Of a DNA stretch of 64,000 nt, positions 1 through 8,454 are shown piece by piece. The DNA is from Mucilaginibacter ginkgonis (lineage in GTDB: Bacteria; Bacteroidota; Bacteroidia; Sphingobacteriales; Sphingobacteriaceae), in assembly GCF_009754905.2 (NCBI RefSeq), contig NZ_CP066775.1, positions 1,364,001 through 1,428,000 on the forward strand. The letters are read 5' to 3'. The first letter of the stretch is position 1. Each line of letters opens with the position of its first letter. The notes under the pieces were generated by a model, which did no database searches, had not been told where the DNA came from, and saw only the letters and a list, made by a program, of their open reading frames with translations. Made by a program: the position numbers and the translations under genes.

Positions 1-15
1 CGCAAACATTCTGCA

Positions 16-104
16 ATAAAAAAGCCCTATTATTTCTGTCAAGGTTTTCGCTGTACCCAGCGCTGGTCCCAATTTAAATCGGGACGAACCGGCACGGTTT
101 CCCA
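16..104 (-). pseudogene. tRNA-Leu 3' fragment plus degenerate terminator (duplicate)
   Basis: This stretch repeats the 3' part and downstream terminator of the intact tRNA-Leu at 182-261. Matching blocks are 16-28 with 143-155 and 52-64 with 180-192, and the T-arm and variable-arm sequence ending at 104 matches that ending at 217. The fragment is broken by an 18-bp palindrome in the T-loop (about 65-83, ends TCCCGAT and ATTGGGA on the minus strand). No 5' tRNA half adjoins it, so it cannot form a tRNA. It is probably a remnant of duplication or of integration at a tRNA 3' end. Confidence 0.7.
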
Positions 105-145
105 AATGGCTTTAGATAAACTAGGCTTTGCCATAACTCAAAAAT

Positions 146-176
146 AAAAAAGCCCTGATATTTCTATCAAGGCTTT
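146..176 (-). terminator. Rho-independent terminator of tRNA-Leu
   Basis: On the minus strand the tRNA is followed by a hairpin with arms at 165-176 and 149-160 (one C/A mismatch) around a GAAA tetraloop, then a run of six or more T. A weaker copy follows the 3' tRNA fragment at about 20-49. Confidence 0.75.
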
Positions 177-181
177 AGCTG

Positions 182-261
182 TACCCAGCGCCGGAGTCGA
201 ACCGGCACGGTTTCCCACAGGTGTTTGAGACCAGCGCGTCTACCAATTCCGCCAGCTGGGC
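182..261 (-). tRNA. tRNA-Leu (anticodon CAA)
   Basis: The minus strand reads GCCCAGC at the 5' end (261-255), pairing with GCTGGGT at the 3' end (189-183), with A182 as discriminator and no encoded CCA. A D-arm with GGTAGACGCG, a loop CTCAAAC giving anticodon CAA (UUG codons), a long class II variable arm and a T-arm GCCGG/TTCGACT/CCGGC are all visible. One U-U mismatch lies in the anticodon stem. It sits between two partial copies of itself. Confidence 0.92.
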
Positions 262-276
262 ATTTGTTTTCCTCAG

Positions 277-316
277 CGTCTGCCATCCCGATAGTTATCG
301 GGACCGCCAGCTGGGC
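277..316 (-). repeat. tRNA-Leu 5' fragment split by an 18-bp palindrome
   Basis: The 13 bases at 304-316 are identical to the start of the intact tRNA (249-261), and 277-285 resembles the D-arm part. Between them sits the perfect palindrome TCCCGATAGTTATCGGGA (286-303). With the broken 3' fragment at 16-104, the intact tRNA is bracketed by two halves, each carrying an 18-bp TCCCGAT-type palindrome. Confidence 0.65.
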
Positions 317-328
317 TTACGGTAATAA

Positions 329-856
329 TTACCGGGCTGCAAATGTATTTAAAGTCTCCTTAATCCGCAACAAATATTTTTGGCGGTAATAAATATCAGC
401 AATCTTATTTAAACGGTCTTCGCGGGCTGTATCATCAAGTGTTTCGTAATCTCCTGTGTAGCAATTTAATTGCTGTTGCAGGCCTTCTCCAATTTCGGCA
501 ACCTCGGCACCTATCCTTCCAATTTCATCCTCATCGTCTGCTTCCATAAGTCGCTCATTAATGTCCATCATCTCCATTAGAAAGTCGCCGGGCAATTGCG
601 GTTTTGAACCTTCATCAAGCAACCCATGTGATGTTAAAATGTAAGCCAGCCGTTTTGTTGGGTCAGATAATGTTTGGTAAGCCTTGTTATTAATGGTAGA
701 TAGCTCTAAGATCTCTTGCTGCTTTTCATCGCCTTCATTCGCAAAAAAATCGGGATGATATTCTTTGCTTAGGCCATAAAATTGCTTTTTTAAAGCAACT
801 TCATCGGGGTTAAAAGACTCCGGAATATTATAAAACTCAAAATAATTGATCATCAT
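329..856 (-). CDS. hscB: Fe-S cluster co-chaperone HscB (DnaJ-type)
   Basis: A J-protein that delivers the Fe-S scaffold protein IscU to the Hsp70 HscA and stimulates its ATPase. The N-terminal J domain (about 1-75) has the HPD motif in YHPDFF near residue 35. It is followed by the C-terminal three-helix region typical of HscB (YxTLxDPxxRLAYIL, then an acidic helical part). The length of 175 aa suits the family. Two adjacent ATGs (856 and 853) are possible starts. No isc genes adjoin it. It precedes tRNA-Leu on the same strand. Confidence 0.85.
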   Translation of the reverse strand: MMINYFEFYNIPESFNPDEVALKKQFYGLSKEYHPDFFANEGDEKQQEILELSTINNKAYQTLSDPTKRLAYILTSHGLLDEGSKPQLPGDFLMEMMDINERLMEADDEDEIGRIGAEVAEIGEGLQQQLNCYTGDYETLDDTAREDRLNKIADIYYRQKYLLRIKETLNTFAAR

Positions 857-1040
857 ATGTGCATTTGCTTTAAAACACGCAATCGTTGCAAAAGTAATTG
901 CAATTCTAATTCTTATTTGTTAAAACGCCATTCTTAAAAGTTTTAAATGCTTTTGTGTCTGCTAAAAGCATTTTGATGGCGTGATTTTTGAAAACCTGAG
1001 TATATTTGATTTACGAAGTAACTGACCCCGGCCGAACATT

Positions 1041-1322
1041 ATGGAATCGATGACCACATTATCTGAAATTATAAACAAGTTACGCGCCGAAGGGTATACC
1101 GAAGACTTCAATAAAGGCGCGCAGCTGTCTCCCACAGAATACATAATTGATAAGCACTATCGTTTTGAAGGTGAATCTGATCCCGAAGACGAGGCCGTAG
1201 TATATGCTATATCGGCACTCGACGGAAAAACAAAAGGCATTCTTGTTAATGGTTACGGCCCGTCGAGCGATCCTGCAAATGACAACATCGTGAAATCTCT
1301 GCTAGATCGCGAAGGGCTGTAA
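1041..1322 (+). CDS. Small conserved protein (annotated 'phosphoribosylpyrophosphate synthetase' in Bacteroidota)
   Basis: A 93-residue acidic protein (ATG 1041, or ATG 1050 in frame). Close relatives in Bacteroidetes are, from memory, often labelled phosphoribosylpyrophosphate synthetase, but it is far too short and has no PRPP-binding motif, so that name should not be trusted. A -7-like TATATTTG lies at 1001-1008, though no well-spaced -33 element is visible. The stop is 6 bp before the next start, so the two genes are probably co-transcribed. Function unknown. Confidence 0.7.
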   Translation: MESMTTLSEIINKLRAEGYTEDFNKGAQLSPTEYIIDKHYRFEGESDPEDEAVVYAISALDGKTKGILVNGYGPSSDPANDNIVKSLLDREGL

Positions 1323-1328
1323 ATCGTC

Positions 1329-1697
1329 ATGAGTTTACTATCAGTTATTCCTACTATCTTTTATAAAGATCTGAATGTTGCTATACGCTTCTTTACCCTT
1401 GGCTTGGGTTTTAAGATAATGTATCTTGAAGACAATTTTTGTGTAGTAAAAAGGGATGAGACCACCATCCATCTAGTTGAAAATAATGACCTTGCTCGTG
1501 GCAACCGCCCAGAAATACGCATTGCTACAGATGATATCGACAGCTATTATGACGAAATCATAACCAATCACCCCGAGATCTTACATCCCAATCTGAATAT
1601 TATCAAAGACCAACCTTGGGGCTTGCGTGAATTTGCCTTGATGGATGAAACTATGTCTTGCATCATTATTCAGCAGGAGATGGAGGCCGCTGTATAA
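1329..1697 (+). CDS. VOC (glyoxalase/bleomycin-resistance fold) family protein
   Basis: A 122-residue single-domain protein with the vicinal-oxygen-chelate pattern. It has an N-terminal strand-helix PTIFYKDLNVAIRFFTLGLGF, strands around VKRDETTIHLVEN, a second module with a DDIDSYYDEI helix, and the ending LREFALMDETMSCIIIQQ. Metal ligands H50 and E119 positions are plausible but not certain. Such proteins act as lyases, dioxygenases or drug-binding proteins and the substrate cannot be read here. It lies 6 bp after the preceding gene. Confidence 0.7.
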   Translation: MSLLSVIPTIFYKDLNVAIRFFTLGLGFKIMYLEDNFCVVKRDETTIHLVENNDLARGNRPEIRIATDDIDSYYDEIITNHPEILHPNLNIIKDQPWGLREFALMDETMSCIIIQQEMEAAV

Positions 1698-1735
1698 ACA
1701 GGTTTATTTAACCAATTATTGTTTCACCTTAAAAC

Positions 1736-2875
1736 CTACACATTTAAAATGTCTTCCTCTACGCCGATCTTACTCACCTTATCCAAAATTTCATGGATCT
1801 TTTGGTCAAGACGGTTTACTGCATCATCCAGCAACGTGATATACTCTTGAGGTAAGGTGTGGGCCTCCATTTTAATTACGTTCATCATCCCGATGATCGA
1901 GGTAAGCGGGCCACGTATCTCATGCGACTGTATGTGGGCGATCTTTAACAGAGACTGGTTCTGCTGCAAAATCTTCTCTTCGTAAAGCTTACGCTTGGTT
2001 GTGTTAGTTATGAGGTAAGATATGCCCACAATTTTATCGTCGTTGTCGCGCGCGGGCTCAAATACAGCCTCCCAATAAATCAAACCTCCTTTATCGCCAT
2101 AATTGGTGCTGCCTTCTTCAACAGATCGTACACCCAATAATGCCAGTTCATAATTTCTCAGGAAAACCTCTTTAAAGTCTTCGGCCAGATATTGCAACAA
2201 CAGATGGCCGCGCTCCAACTTAACGCTATGAGTGTTACGGATAAAGTTATACGCCGTTTTGTTGTAATCAATTACTTCGCCCTTTTTGCCAAGCAGTACA
2301 TGAAAGTTGGCCGAATTCTCAAAGAAAGATCTTAATCGTATTTCCGCCTCCGCGTTTTTCAGTTTTTGCTCATGCAATTCACGCGCGTTACGTTTTAACT
2401 GATCATTGCTAAACTTCAACTCCATCACGTTTACGGCTTGCTTGGCCAGCATGGTAAGCATCATTTGCTGATGCTCATTAAGCGTATTGGGCTTACGGTC
2501 GCCAACACAAAAAGTGCCCAGGCGAAACCCCTCGCGCGAAATAAGTGGCACGCCTGCGTAGAACCGTATCTTCGGGCCATTTTTTACGAGCGGATTATCT
2601 GCAAAGCGTCCGTCTTTAAGAAGATCAGGCACTATCATGATACCATTCTGGTCCATAGCGTGAGTAGAGAACGAAATCTTGCGGGGGAGGATATCAATGT
2701 TAAGCCCTATTTTAACCTTAACCAATTGGTTATCGCCTTCAATAAGGTTTACCGCTGCAATGGGTACTTTGCAGATCTCAGCAGCCATGAAAACTAGCTG
2801 CTGCAATTCGGGGTCGTCCTGAAGATCGTATGCTGCAAATTGTTGTACAGCAAGCAAACGTAGATCTTCCTTCAT
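1736..2875 (-). CDS. GAF-PAS-HisKA protein lacking the kinase ATPase domain
   Basis: A 379-residue cytoplasmic signalling protein. An N-terminal GAF domain (about 10-160, with GVPLISREGFRLGTFCVGD) is followed by a short coiled segment, a PAS domain (about 185-295) and a HisKA dimerisation helix with the phosphoacceptor motif SHEIRGPLTSI near residue 316. The protein stops about 65 residues later, so the HATPase_c domain (N, G1, F, G2 boxes) is absent. No partner kinase gene adjoins. It could be phosphorylated in trans or act as a sensor scaffold. Confidence 0.75.
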   Translation of the reverse strand: MKEDLRLLAVQQFAAYDLQDDPELQQLVFMAAEICKVPIAAVNLIEGDNQLVKVKIGLNIDILPRKISFSTHAMDQNGIMIVPDLLKDGRFADNPLVKNGPKIRFYAGVPLISREGFRLGTFCVGDRKPNTLNEHQQMMLTMLAKQAVNVMELKFSNDQLKRNARELHEQKLKNAEAEIRLRSFFENSANFHVLLGKKGEVIDYNKTAYNFIRNTHSVKLERGHLLLQYLAEDFKEVFLRNYELALLGVRSVEEGSTNYGDKGGLIYWEAVFEPARDNDDKIVGISYLITNTTKRKLYEEKILQQNQSLLKIAHIQSHEIRGPLTSIIGMMNVIKMEAHTLPQEYITLLDDAVNRLDQKIHEILDKVSKIGVEEDILNV

Positions 2876-3167
2876 AGTTTACATTAGTTAGGGAAAAGGC
2901 CAATCAATACTAAGGCACAATTTATAATAAAAAACTGTGCTTTTTATATCAGATATACGTGGATGTCCAAATACTGGATTGCCTTTTAAGAAAAAGATGT
3001 TGCAACATTAATGTTACACCTTTTTGAACCAAGTGCTATTAATGATTATCCAAAAACAAACAGACAGCATTTGTAAATGTTGCCATTTTAACGTGCGTAG
3101 AAATAGCGCAAGAGGCTGTTTTTTGTATCTTTGCAGTATCTACCCGTACATGCGCTAACTAATTTTT

Positions 3168-4607
3168 ATGGAAGGCATTCACAACAAAGAAATTGCTACT
3201 AAACAAAAGGCACTTGCCATTAATCTCGATCCAAAGATATATGGGTCTTTTGCAGAGATAGGTGCAGGACAGGATGTGGCTGCTAATTTCTTTAAAGCCG
3301 GCGCCGCTGCAGGCACTATAGCCAAAACCATGTCTGCTTATGACATGACTTTCTCTGATGCCATTTACGGCACCCAACAAGTAAAACGTTATGTAAGCGA
3401 GCATAGGCTGATGTCTATGCTTGACCACGAGTATAGTTTATTGATAGAGCGTTTGTCCACCCAAAGAGGAGAGAATACCACTTTTTTCGCTTTTTCGGGA
3501 ACATTCTCAGCCCTTAATTACTATAAAACCAATGAGGGCCATGGTTGGATGGGGGTACGTTTCCAAATGGAACCAAACGGTCCTTTTCACGATGTGGTTC
3601 TGCACGTTAAACTTCTGGACAATGATAACGTGTTGCAGCAGCAGGCCGTGGGTATCTTGGGTGTAAACTTGTTGTACGCGTGTTTTTACTACAATCAGAT
3701 CCCGCCGGTATTTTTGCTGTCGCTGATGGATAATCTTACTAAAGACCGTATCCAGATAGATATGGTGCGTTTTGAAGGCCCTGGATTTGCAAAAGTAGAT
3801 AACCGTTTGATGAGCCTTCACCTGGTGAAATATGGTTTCTCTGACGCGGCCGTTTTTGGTCCTGATGGTAAAAATCTGCAGCCGTCAGAAGTACTTTATA
3901 AAAAGCATATCGTTGTTGTTCGCGGCCGTTTTCGCCCCTTGATCAACGTTCACATGGAAATGCTGAATACTGGTTTGCAGCAGTTTTTAGAAGAGCCTGA
4001 TGTTGATCCCGCTAAAGTCGTTGTACTTACAGAGTTGACTTTGCAATCACTAAAAGAGCGTGATGCCGACTCCAGCGCCGAGATAGATGAAAAGGATTTT
4101 CTGGATAGGGTAGACATTCTTTGCTCTTTAGGGCAAACGGTTATGATCTCTAATTTTCATGAGTATTATAAGCTGGTTTCCTACCTGTCAAAGATCACCA
4201 AACTTAAAATGGGTGTGGTACTGGGCTATCCTAACTTGGAGTACATTTTCTCTGAAGATCATTACCGCGATCTGCCGGGCGGTATTTTAGAATCATTTGC
4301 TACACTCTTCAGCCGTAAGGTGAAACTATTTATATATCCGACCTTGCGCAAAGGGGTAATATTGAATTCTGAAAAGTTGGCATTATCGCCTGAATTGATC
4401 GACCTGTATCAATATTTAATTGCAAATAATAAGATAGAAGACATCACTACTTATAATAAAAACAACCTGCAAGTACAAACGGACCGTGTTCTTGAGATGA
4501 TAAAAAAGAACCAGCCTGGTTGGGAAGATTATGTGCCGCCCGAAGTTGCAGCGCGGATTAAGGACCACGAGCTATTTGGTTACAATGCCGAAAAAGAAAG
4601 CGTTTAG
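3168..4607 (+). CDS. Conserved Bacteroidetes protein of unknown function (479 aa)
   Basis: A 479-residue soluble protein of a family I recall as widespread in Bacteroidetes, with the signature FAEIGAGQDVAANFFKAGAAAGTIAKTMSAYDM near residues 24-60. Databases sometimes call such proteins nicotinate-nucleotide adenylyltransferase or TonB-dependent receptor. Neither fits, as no HIGH/SSTR motif, signal peptide or barrel is visible. A -7-like TATCTTTG lies at about 3126-3133. Its strong conservation suggests a core enzyme. Confidence 0.6.
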   Translation: MEGIHNKEIATKQKALAINLDPKIYGSFAEIGAGQDVAANFFKAGAAAGTIAKTMSAYDMTFSDAIYGTQQVKRYVSEHRLMSMLDHEYSLLIERLSTQRGENTTFFAFSGTFSALNYYKTNEGHGWMGVRFQMEPNGPFHDVVLHVKLLDNDNVLQQQAVGILGVNLLYACFYYNQIPPVFLLSLMDNLTKDRIQIDMVRFEGPGFAKVDNRLMSLHLVKYGFSDAAVFGPDGKNLQPSEVLYKKHIVVVRGRFRPLINVHMEMLNTGLQQFLEEPDVDPAKVVVLTELTLQSLKERDADSSAEIDEKDFLDRVDILCSLGQTVMISNFHEYYKLVSYLSKITKLKMGVVLGYPNLEYIFSEDHYRDLPGGILESFATLFSRKVKLFIYPTLRKGVILNSEKLALSPELIDLYQYLIANNKIEDITTYNKNNLQVQTDRVLEMIKKNQPGWEDYVPPEVAARIKDHELFGYNAEKESV

Positions 4608-4664
4608 TTTTAAGTTATTAGTAATCACAGATTTATTGTAGCTTTAGGCAAACCTAAAATTATA

Positions 4665-5108
4665 ATGAAATCAATTGCTTTATTATTTGCGGCTGCGGCT
4701 GCGCTTGCGTCTTGCCAAAACAACACCAAAGAAACGCCAGAAAAAGGCCTCGACCTTACAGGGTCTTGGCGCTTAATTACCGGCAGTGTAATAACCAAAG
4801 GCGTGCCTGTTGTAACTGATTACACTAAAAACCAGGAAATGATCAAGATCCTTAACGACGATCATTTCGCATTTTTGAAACACCCAACTACAGCTACTCC
4901 AGATTCTACCAACAAGTTTGATGCCGGCGGCGGCAAATACGAGTTAAAAGGGGACAAGTATACTGAGCATCTCGATTTTTACGGCGACAAAAAGTACGAG
5001 CATACTACTTATAATTTTACCGTAAGCTTAAAAGGCGACACGCTTATTCAGCAAGGCCAGGAAGCTGCTGACAGAAGCATAATTGAAAAATACGTGAGGC
5101 TAAAATAG
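4665..5108 (+). CDS. Lipocalin-like lipoprotein
   Basis: A 147-residue protein with a lipoprotein signal (hydrophobic run, then LASC at about residue 17). The mature part begins LTGSWRLITGSV and ends in a strand ending IEKYVRLK, the layout of the small Bacteroidetes lipocalin-like proteins built on 'G-x-W' starts. It is probably anchored in the outer or inner membrane. It is convergent with the next gene, with no gap. Confidence 0.55.
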   Translation: MKSIALLFAAAAALASCQNNTKETPEKGLDLTGSWRLITGSVITKGVPVVTDYTKNQEMIKILNDDHFAFLKHPTTATPDSTNKFDAGGGKYELKGDKYTEHLDFYGDKKYEHTTYNFTVSLKGDTLIQQGQEAADRSIIEKYVRLK

Positions 5109-5621
5109 TTAATTAAGCAGCTTTTTCTTTTCTGCTTCGTATTCCTCTTTAGTTATCGCGCCGGAGTCAAGTAATGCTTTAAGCTTTTTAATTTGATCGA
5201 GCTTGTCGCTTTCAGAAGTTAGGGCGGCTGTTTTAGAACAGGGAACAACCTCGCAGGTACCTATGGCGTCTTCTATGTAAACGTTAAAGTTTGTTGGCGC
5301 CTGCAGATCAACAACAAAAGTTACGCGGTTAGCATCGGGTCCGCCGTGCGATACTTTTATCTTTTTAATGATTGCATTGTTGCTGGCGTAAGTACGCGGC
5401 GCGTTTAATTGCTTCCTGTTTCGGCGGGGATCAATGAATTGCCAGGCCACAATGCCGCCTGCGTTAATATAATGAAATGTGCCATCATCTGCAGAGCCAC
5501 GGCCTAACTTCAATGTATCGCCCACGTGGTAAGTGACACCATTTGTAGCTTTATAAAGTGGCAGGTCTTCGGCCTTTAACCATAATGGGGATAAGAAGAA
5601 CAAGGTTAGCAATAGTTTCAT
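5109..5621 (-). CDS. Secreted protein with C-terminal SHOCT domain
   Basis: A 170-residue protein. An N-terminal signal peptide (LLLTLFFLSPLWLKA) precedes a beta-rich middle. The last about 30 residues (DQIKKLKALLDSGAITKEEYEAEKKKLL) match the SHOCT module, a short oligomerisation helix pair. Two cysteines (CEVVPC) may form a disulfide. Function unknown. Its stop abuts the stop of the upstream lipoprotein gene on the opposite strand. Confidence 0.7.
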   Translation of the reverse strand: MKLLLTLFFLSPLWLKAEDLPLYKATNGVTYHVGDTLKLGRGSADDGTFHYINAGGIVAWQFIDPRRNRKQLNAPRTYASNNAIIKKIKVSHGGPDANRVTFVVDLQAPTNFNVYIEDAIGTCEVVPCSKTAALTSESDKLDQIKKLKALLDSGAITKEEYEAEKKKLLN

Positions 5622-5684
5622 TCGCGCATATATTAACGCACTAATATAAATCTATATTTTCGAACCACACTAAACGACACCTTT

Positions 5685-6044
5685 ATGTCACAGCAAACAG
5701 TTATAGATCAATATACCGCTAATGCGCCATTGCAATTTCAGGACGCGCTTAAGAATATTTGCCAGGTGATAAGAGAAACCGTGCCGGGCGCAGATGAATC
5801 AATTACTTACCAGATTCCAACCTTCAAAGTAGATGGCAAAGCTGTTGGTGGTTTTGGGTTTTTTTCTAAGCATTGCACATATTTTCCTTTTAGCGGCAGC
5901 TTGTTGGCCAATTTTAAAACAGAACTTGCTGGTTATAGCCAAACTAAAAGCGGCGTACATTTTACGCCTGATAAACCCATACCGGATGAATTAGTAAAGC
6001 AATTGGTCAAAGCCAAATTGCTGTTTAACGCTAAGCAGGAGTAA
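5685..6044 (+). CDS. DUF1801 / YdhG-like protein
   Basis: A 119-residue cytoplasmic protein with the DUF1801 layout: an N-terminal helix IDQYTANAPLQFQDALKNICQVIRE, the core ADESITYQIPTFKVDGKAVGGFGFFSKHCTYFPF, then FTPDKPIPDELVKQLVKAKL at the end. Family members are frataxin-like-fold proteins without a settled role. Convergent with the GH15 gene downstream. Confidence 0.75.
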   Translation: MSQQTVIDQYTANAPLQFQDALKNICQVIRETVPGADESITYQIPTFKVDGKAVGGFGFFSKHCTYFPFSGSLLANFKTELAGYSQTKSGVHFTPDKPIPDELVKQLVKAKLLFNAKQE

Positions 6045-6046
6045 CC

Positions 6047-7831
6047 TTATAAAAATATTGGCCTATCCAGTTTCATAGCTATACGATAGGCAGCATTCAT
6101 CAAACCTACATGGCTATACGCTTGCGGGAAGTTACCCCACATACTACCGTCTGCTTCGTCAACGTCCTCGCTAAATAATTTCAGATCGTTACAATACGGC
6201 AGTAAATTTTCAAACTCTTTTATGGCATCATCCAGGCGGCCTACACAAGCTAAAGCCTCTACATACCAAAATGCGCAGATAAGAAAGGTTGTGTGCGGTT
6301 TACCAAAATCATCTGCATGTAAATACCTGTAAAATAATCCTTTAGGAGTCTTAAGCTCATTCTCTAATGCAATTAAATGATCCTTAGCCCGCTGGCTCGA
6401 AGGGTCAAGATAATTCATCATGATCAACTGCAAGGTACTGGCGTCTAAATAAGTTCCGCCCGCGGCAGCAGTATAGCATTTACGTTCGGGATCGTAGCAA
6501 CTTTCTATATGTGCCGCCGCGCGTTCTTTCAAAGAAATTGCCCGTTCAACCAATGGTTGGTTGTTTATTGTACGCGCCATTTTTTCTGCCGCGTTGGCAC
6601 CAGCCCATTGAAATAGGTTACTATAGGCATGCACGTGCGCCATGTTTCTAAATTCCCAAATCCCCGCATCTTTCTCATCTATGGTATGCTCGATCTTGTC
6701 TAACAGGTAAGAAATCCATTTATCAGAATCTTTTCGCTCAGCAAATATGAAGCGGTGGTCTGTATAAAGCGGGAGGACTGACACCAACACCTGTCCGTAG
6801 ATATCGTTCTGTACGTGTTCTGATGCCTGATTACCGATACGCACCGGCATTTCACCTTCATAACCCTCGAGCGGCACAATTTTCTCTTCCAGATCTTTTT
6901 TACCGGTTATGCCATAAAGCGGTTGATAACGTTCGTCATCAGAAAAAGAAATGTCTGTGATGTAAGAGAAATACTTCTCCATCTCCTCGAAATGGCCTAT
7001 GTGGTTTAAAGAGGTAATCACATAATAGGTATCTCGCAGCCAGCAATAGCGGTAATCCCAATTACGTGTACTGCCCGGAAATTCCGGTAAACTGGTAGTA
7101 CTCGCTGCTATTATAGCCCCAGTGTCTTCATATTGATGGATCTTTAAAGCCAGCGCGCTACGAATAACATAGGGTTGGTAAAACCCTGCTATGTTAGAGT
7201 GCTTGATCCAGGTGCGCCAGTAGCGGGTAGTTTCGCTAAGGAAACGTTCCATTGTGCTGGTGAGCGGTGCTTCCAATGGTTCACCATAAGTTAGTACCAG
7301 GTATTTACATTCGTTAAGGACAAACGCGTGCTCATCAAATACATAACTTATGGGAATGTTTGTAGTTAAGCGTATGCGTTCATCACCACCTAAATATTGG
7401 ATATGGTTGCTGCCACGATTGACCGTTAGTTCGGTTTCACCATAGTCAGACATCGGCCGGCATTTTACAGTAACCCTAGGCGACCCTTCAATGGCTTCAA
7501 TTTTTCGTACCAGCATCAACGGCTTGTAGTAGCGTTGATGCTCGTGAAAGCGTGGAGCGAAATCGGTTATACGATACTTTCCGCCACCATTTGCCAGCGT
7601 AACATCAGTAATAAGTATATTGGTATTGTCCAGGTAATATTGCTCAGATTGGAAGTCGCCGGTAGGGCGGATAGAAAATTCGCCGCCTTTAACCTTATCC
7701 AGCATGGTGCCGAAGATGAAAGTGCTGTCGAACCGTGGCCAGCAAAGCCAGTCGATATTGGTGTTTTTATTAACGTGGGCTAAGTAGCTGCAATTACCTA
7801 TAATGCCCGTCTGGTATACGTGTCTTGGCAT
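6047..7831 (-). CDS. Glycoside hydrolase family 15 protein (glucoamylase/trehalase type)
   Basis: A 594-residue protein without a signal peptide. The N-terminal beta-sandwich (from YQTGIIGNCSYLAHVNKNTNIDWLCWPRFDS) and the (alpha/alpha)6 barrel (from about 240, NWDYRYCWLRDTYYVITSL) are typical of GH15. The segment EKDAGIWEFR contains the expected general-acid glutamate, and SEDVDEADGSMWGNFPQAYSHVGLMNAA is the C-terminal signature. Cytoplasmic members usually act on trehalose or short glucans. The substrate is inferred only. Confidence 0.85.
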   Translation of the reverse strand: MPRHVYQTGIIGNCSYLAHVNKNTNIDWLCWPRFDSTFIFGTMLDKVKGGEFSIRPTGDFQSEQYYLDNTNILITDVTLANGGGKYRITDFAPRFHEHQRYYKPLMLVRKIEAIEGSPRVTVKCRPMSDYGETELTVNRGSNHIQYLGGDERIRLTTNIPISYVFDEHAFVLNECKYLVLTYGEPLEAPLTSTMERFLSETTRYWRTWIKHSNIAGFYQPYVIRSALALKIHQYEDTGAIIAASTTSLPEFPGSTRNWDYRYCWLRDTYYVITSLNHIGHFEEMEKYFSYITDISFSDDERYQPLYGITGKKDLEEKIVPLEGYEGEMPVRIGNQASEHVQNDIYGQVLVSVLPLYTDHRFIFAERKDSDKWISYLLDKIEHTIDEKDAGIWEFRNMAHVHAYSNLFQWAGANAAEKMARTINNQPLVERAISLKERAAAHIESCYDPERKCYTAAAGGTYLDASTLQLIMMNYLDPSSQRAKDHLIALENELKTPKGLFYRYLHADDFGKPHTTFLICAFWYVEALACVGRLDDAIKEFENLLPYCNDLKLFSEDVDEADGSMWGNFPQAYSHVGLMNAAYRIAMKLDRPIFL

Positions 7832-8000
7832 AAATGCCGAACAAGCCTTATCACTATTTGTTCGGCAAAAGTTTTTTTAGGCTTGGCAGGTAGTTATTAT
7901 CTGTGTTTAAACTTTTGATATTTATAATATTTGTTAGGCGGGTTAGGTTTCCTAACTCGTTGGCAGGCAACATGTTTTTTTATTTCAAGCCTTAATAAAT

Positions 8001-8033
8001 TTTGATTTTATCAATTACAATTTTATATATTTG
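8001..8033 (+). promoter_or_regulatory. Bacteroidetes sigma-A promoter for cspA
   Basis: TTTG at 8001-8004 and TATATTTG at 8026-8033 are separated by 21 bp, a near-perfect match to the Bacteroidetes -33/-7 consensus. The predicted start near 8040 leaves a leader of about 100 nt before cspA. It holds an inverted repeat AATGGT-T-ACCATT at 8066-8078, as expected of a cold-shock mRNA leader. The rest of 7832-8000 holds no gene. Confidence 0.7.
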
Positions 8034-8143
8034 AAAAAGGGGCTTAATATCATCTGCTTTCTGATAATGGTTACCATTGTTTTTCAGTTTGGCTAAGAAA
8101 TTACTCTATACTAAATCTAAATTTTTAACACGTATTTAAAATT

Positions 8144-8341
8144 ATGGCAACCGGAAAAGTAAAATGGTTTAACACACAAAAAGGCTTCGGCTTTATTATT
8201 ACAGAAGAGGGCAAAGACCTTTTTGTGCACTTTAAAGATGTACAAGGTGGTGTTAACGCAATTAAAGACAATGACAATGTTGAGTATGACGTTGAAGAAG
8301 GCAGAAAAGGCCTTCAAGCGGTAAACGTTAAAAAAGTTTAA
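8144..8341 (+). CDS. cspA: Cold-shock protein, CspA family
   Basis: A 65-residue single cold-shock domain that binds single-stranded RNA and DNA as an RNA chaperone. It has MATGKVKWFNTQKGFGFI with RNP-1 (KGFGFI) and RNP-2 (LFVHF), and ends QAVNVKKV. The size is standard for the family. It is monocistronic, with its own promoter (8001-8033) and terminator (8368-8393). Confidence 0.93.
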   Translation: MATGKVKWFNTQKGFGFIITEEGKDLFVHFKDVQGGVNAIKDNDNVEYDVEEGRKGLQAVNVKKV

Positions 8342-8367
8342 ATTAACACTTGCACATAAAGAAATTG

Positions 8368-8393
8368 AACCTTCGCAATAGCGAGGGTTTTTT
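8368..8393 (+). terminator. Terminator of cspA
   Basis: A 9-bp stem (8368-8376 with 8381-8389, one G-T wobble) around AATA, followed by a run of seven T. Confidence 0.8.
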
Positions 8394-8454
8394 TGTGCGA
8401 CGGGTTTTCATCATACGGCAGATTTACTACATTAGGCCACCAATTAATTAACTA

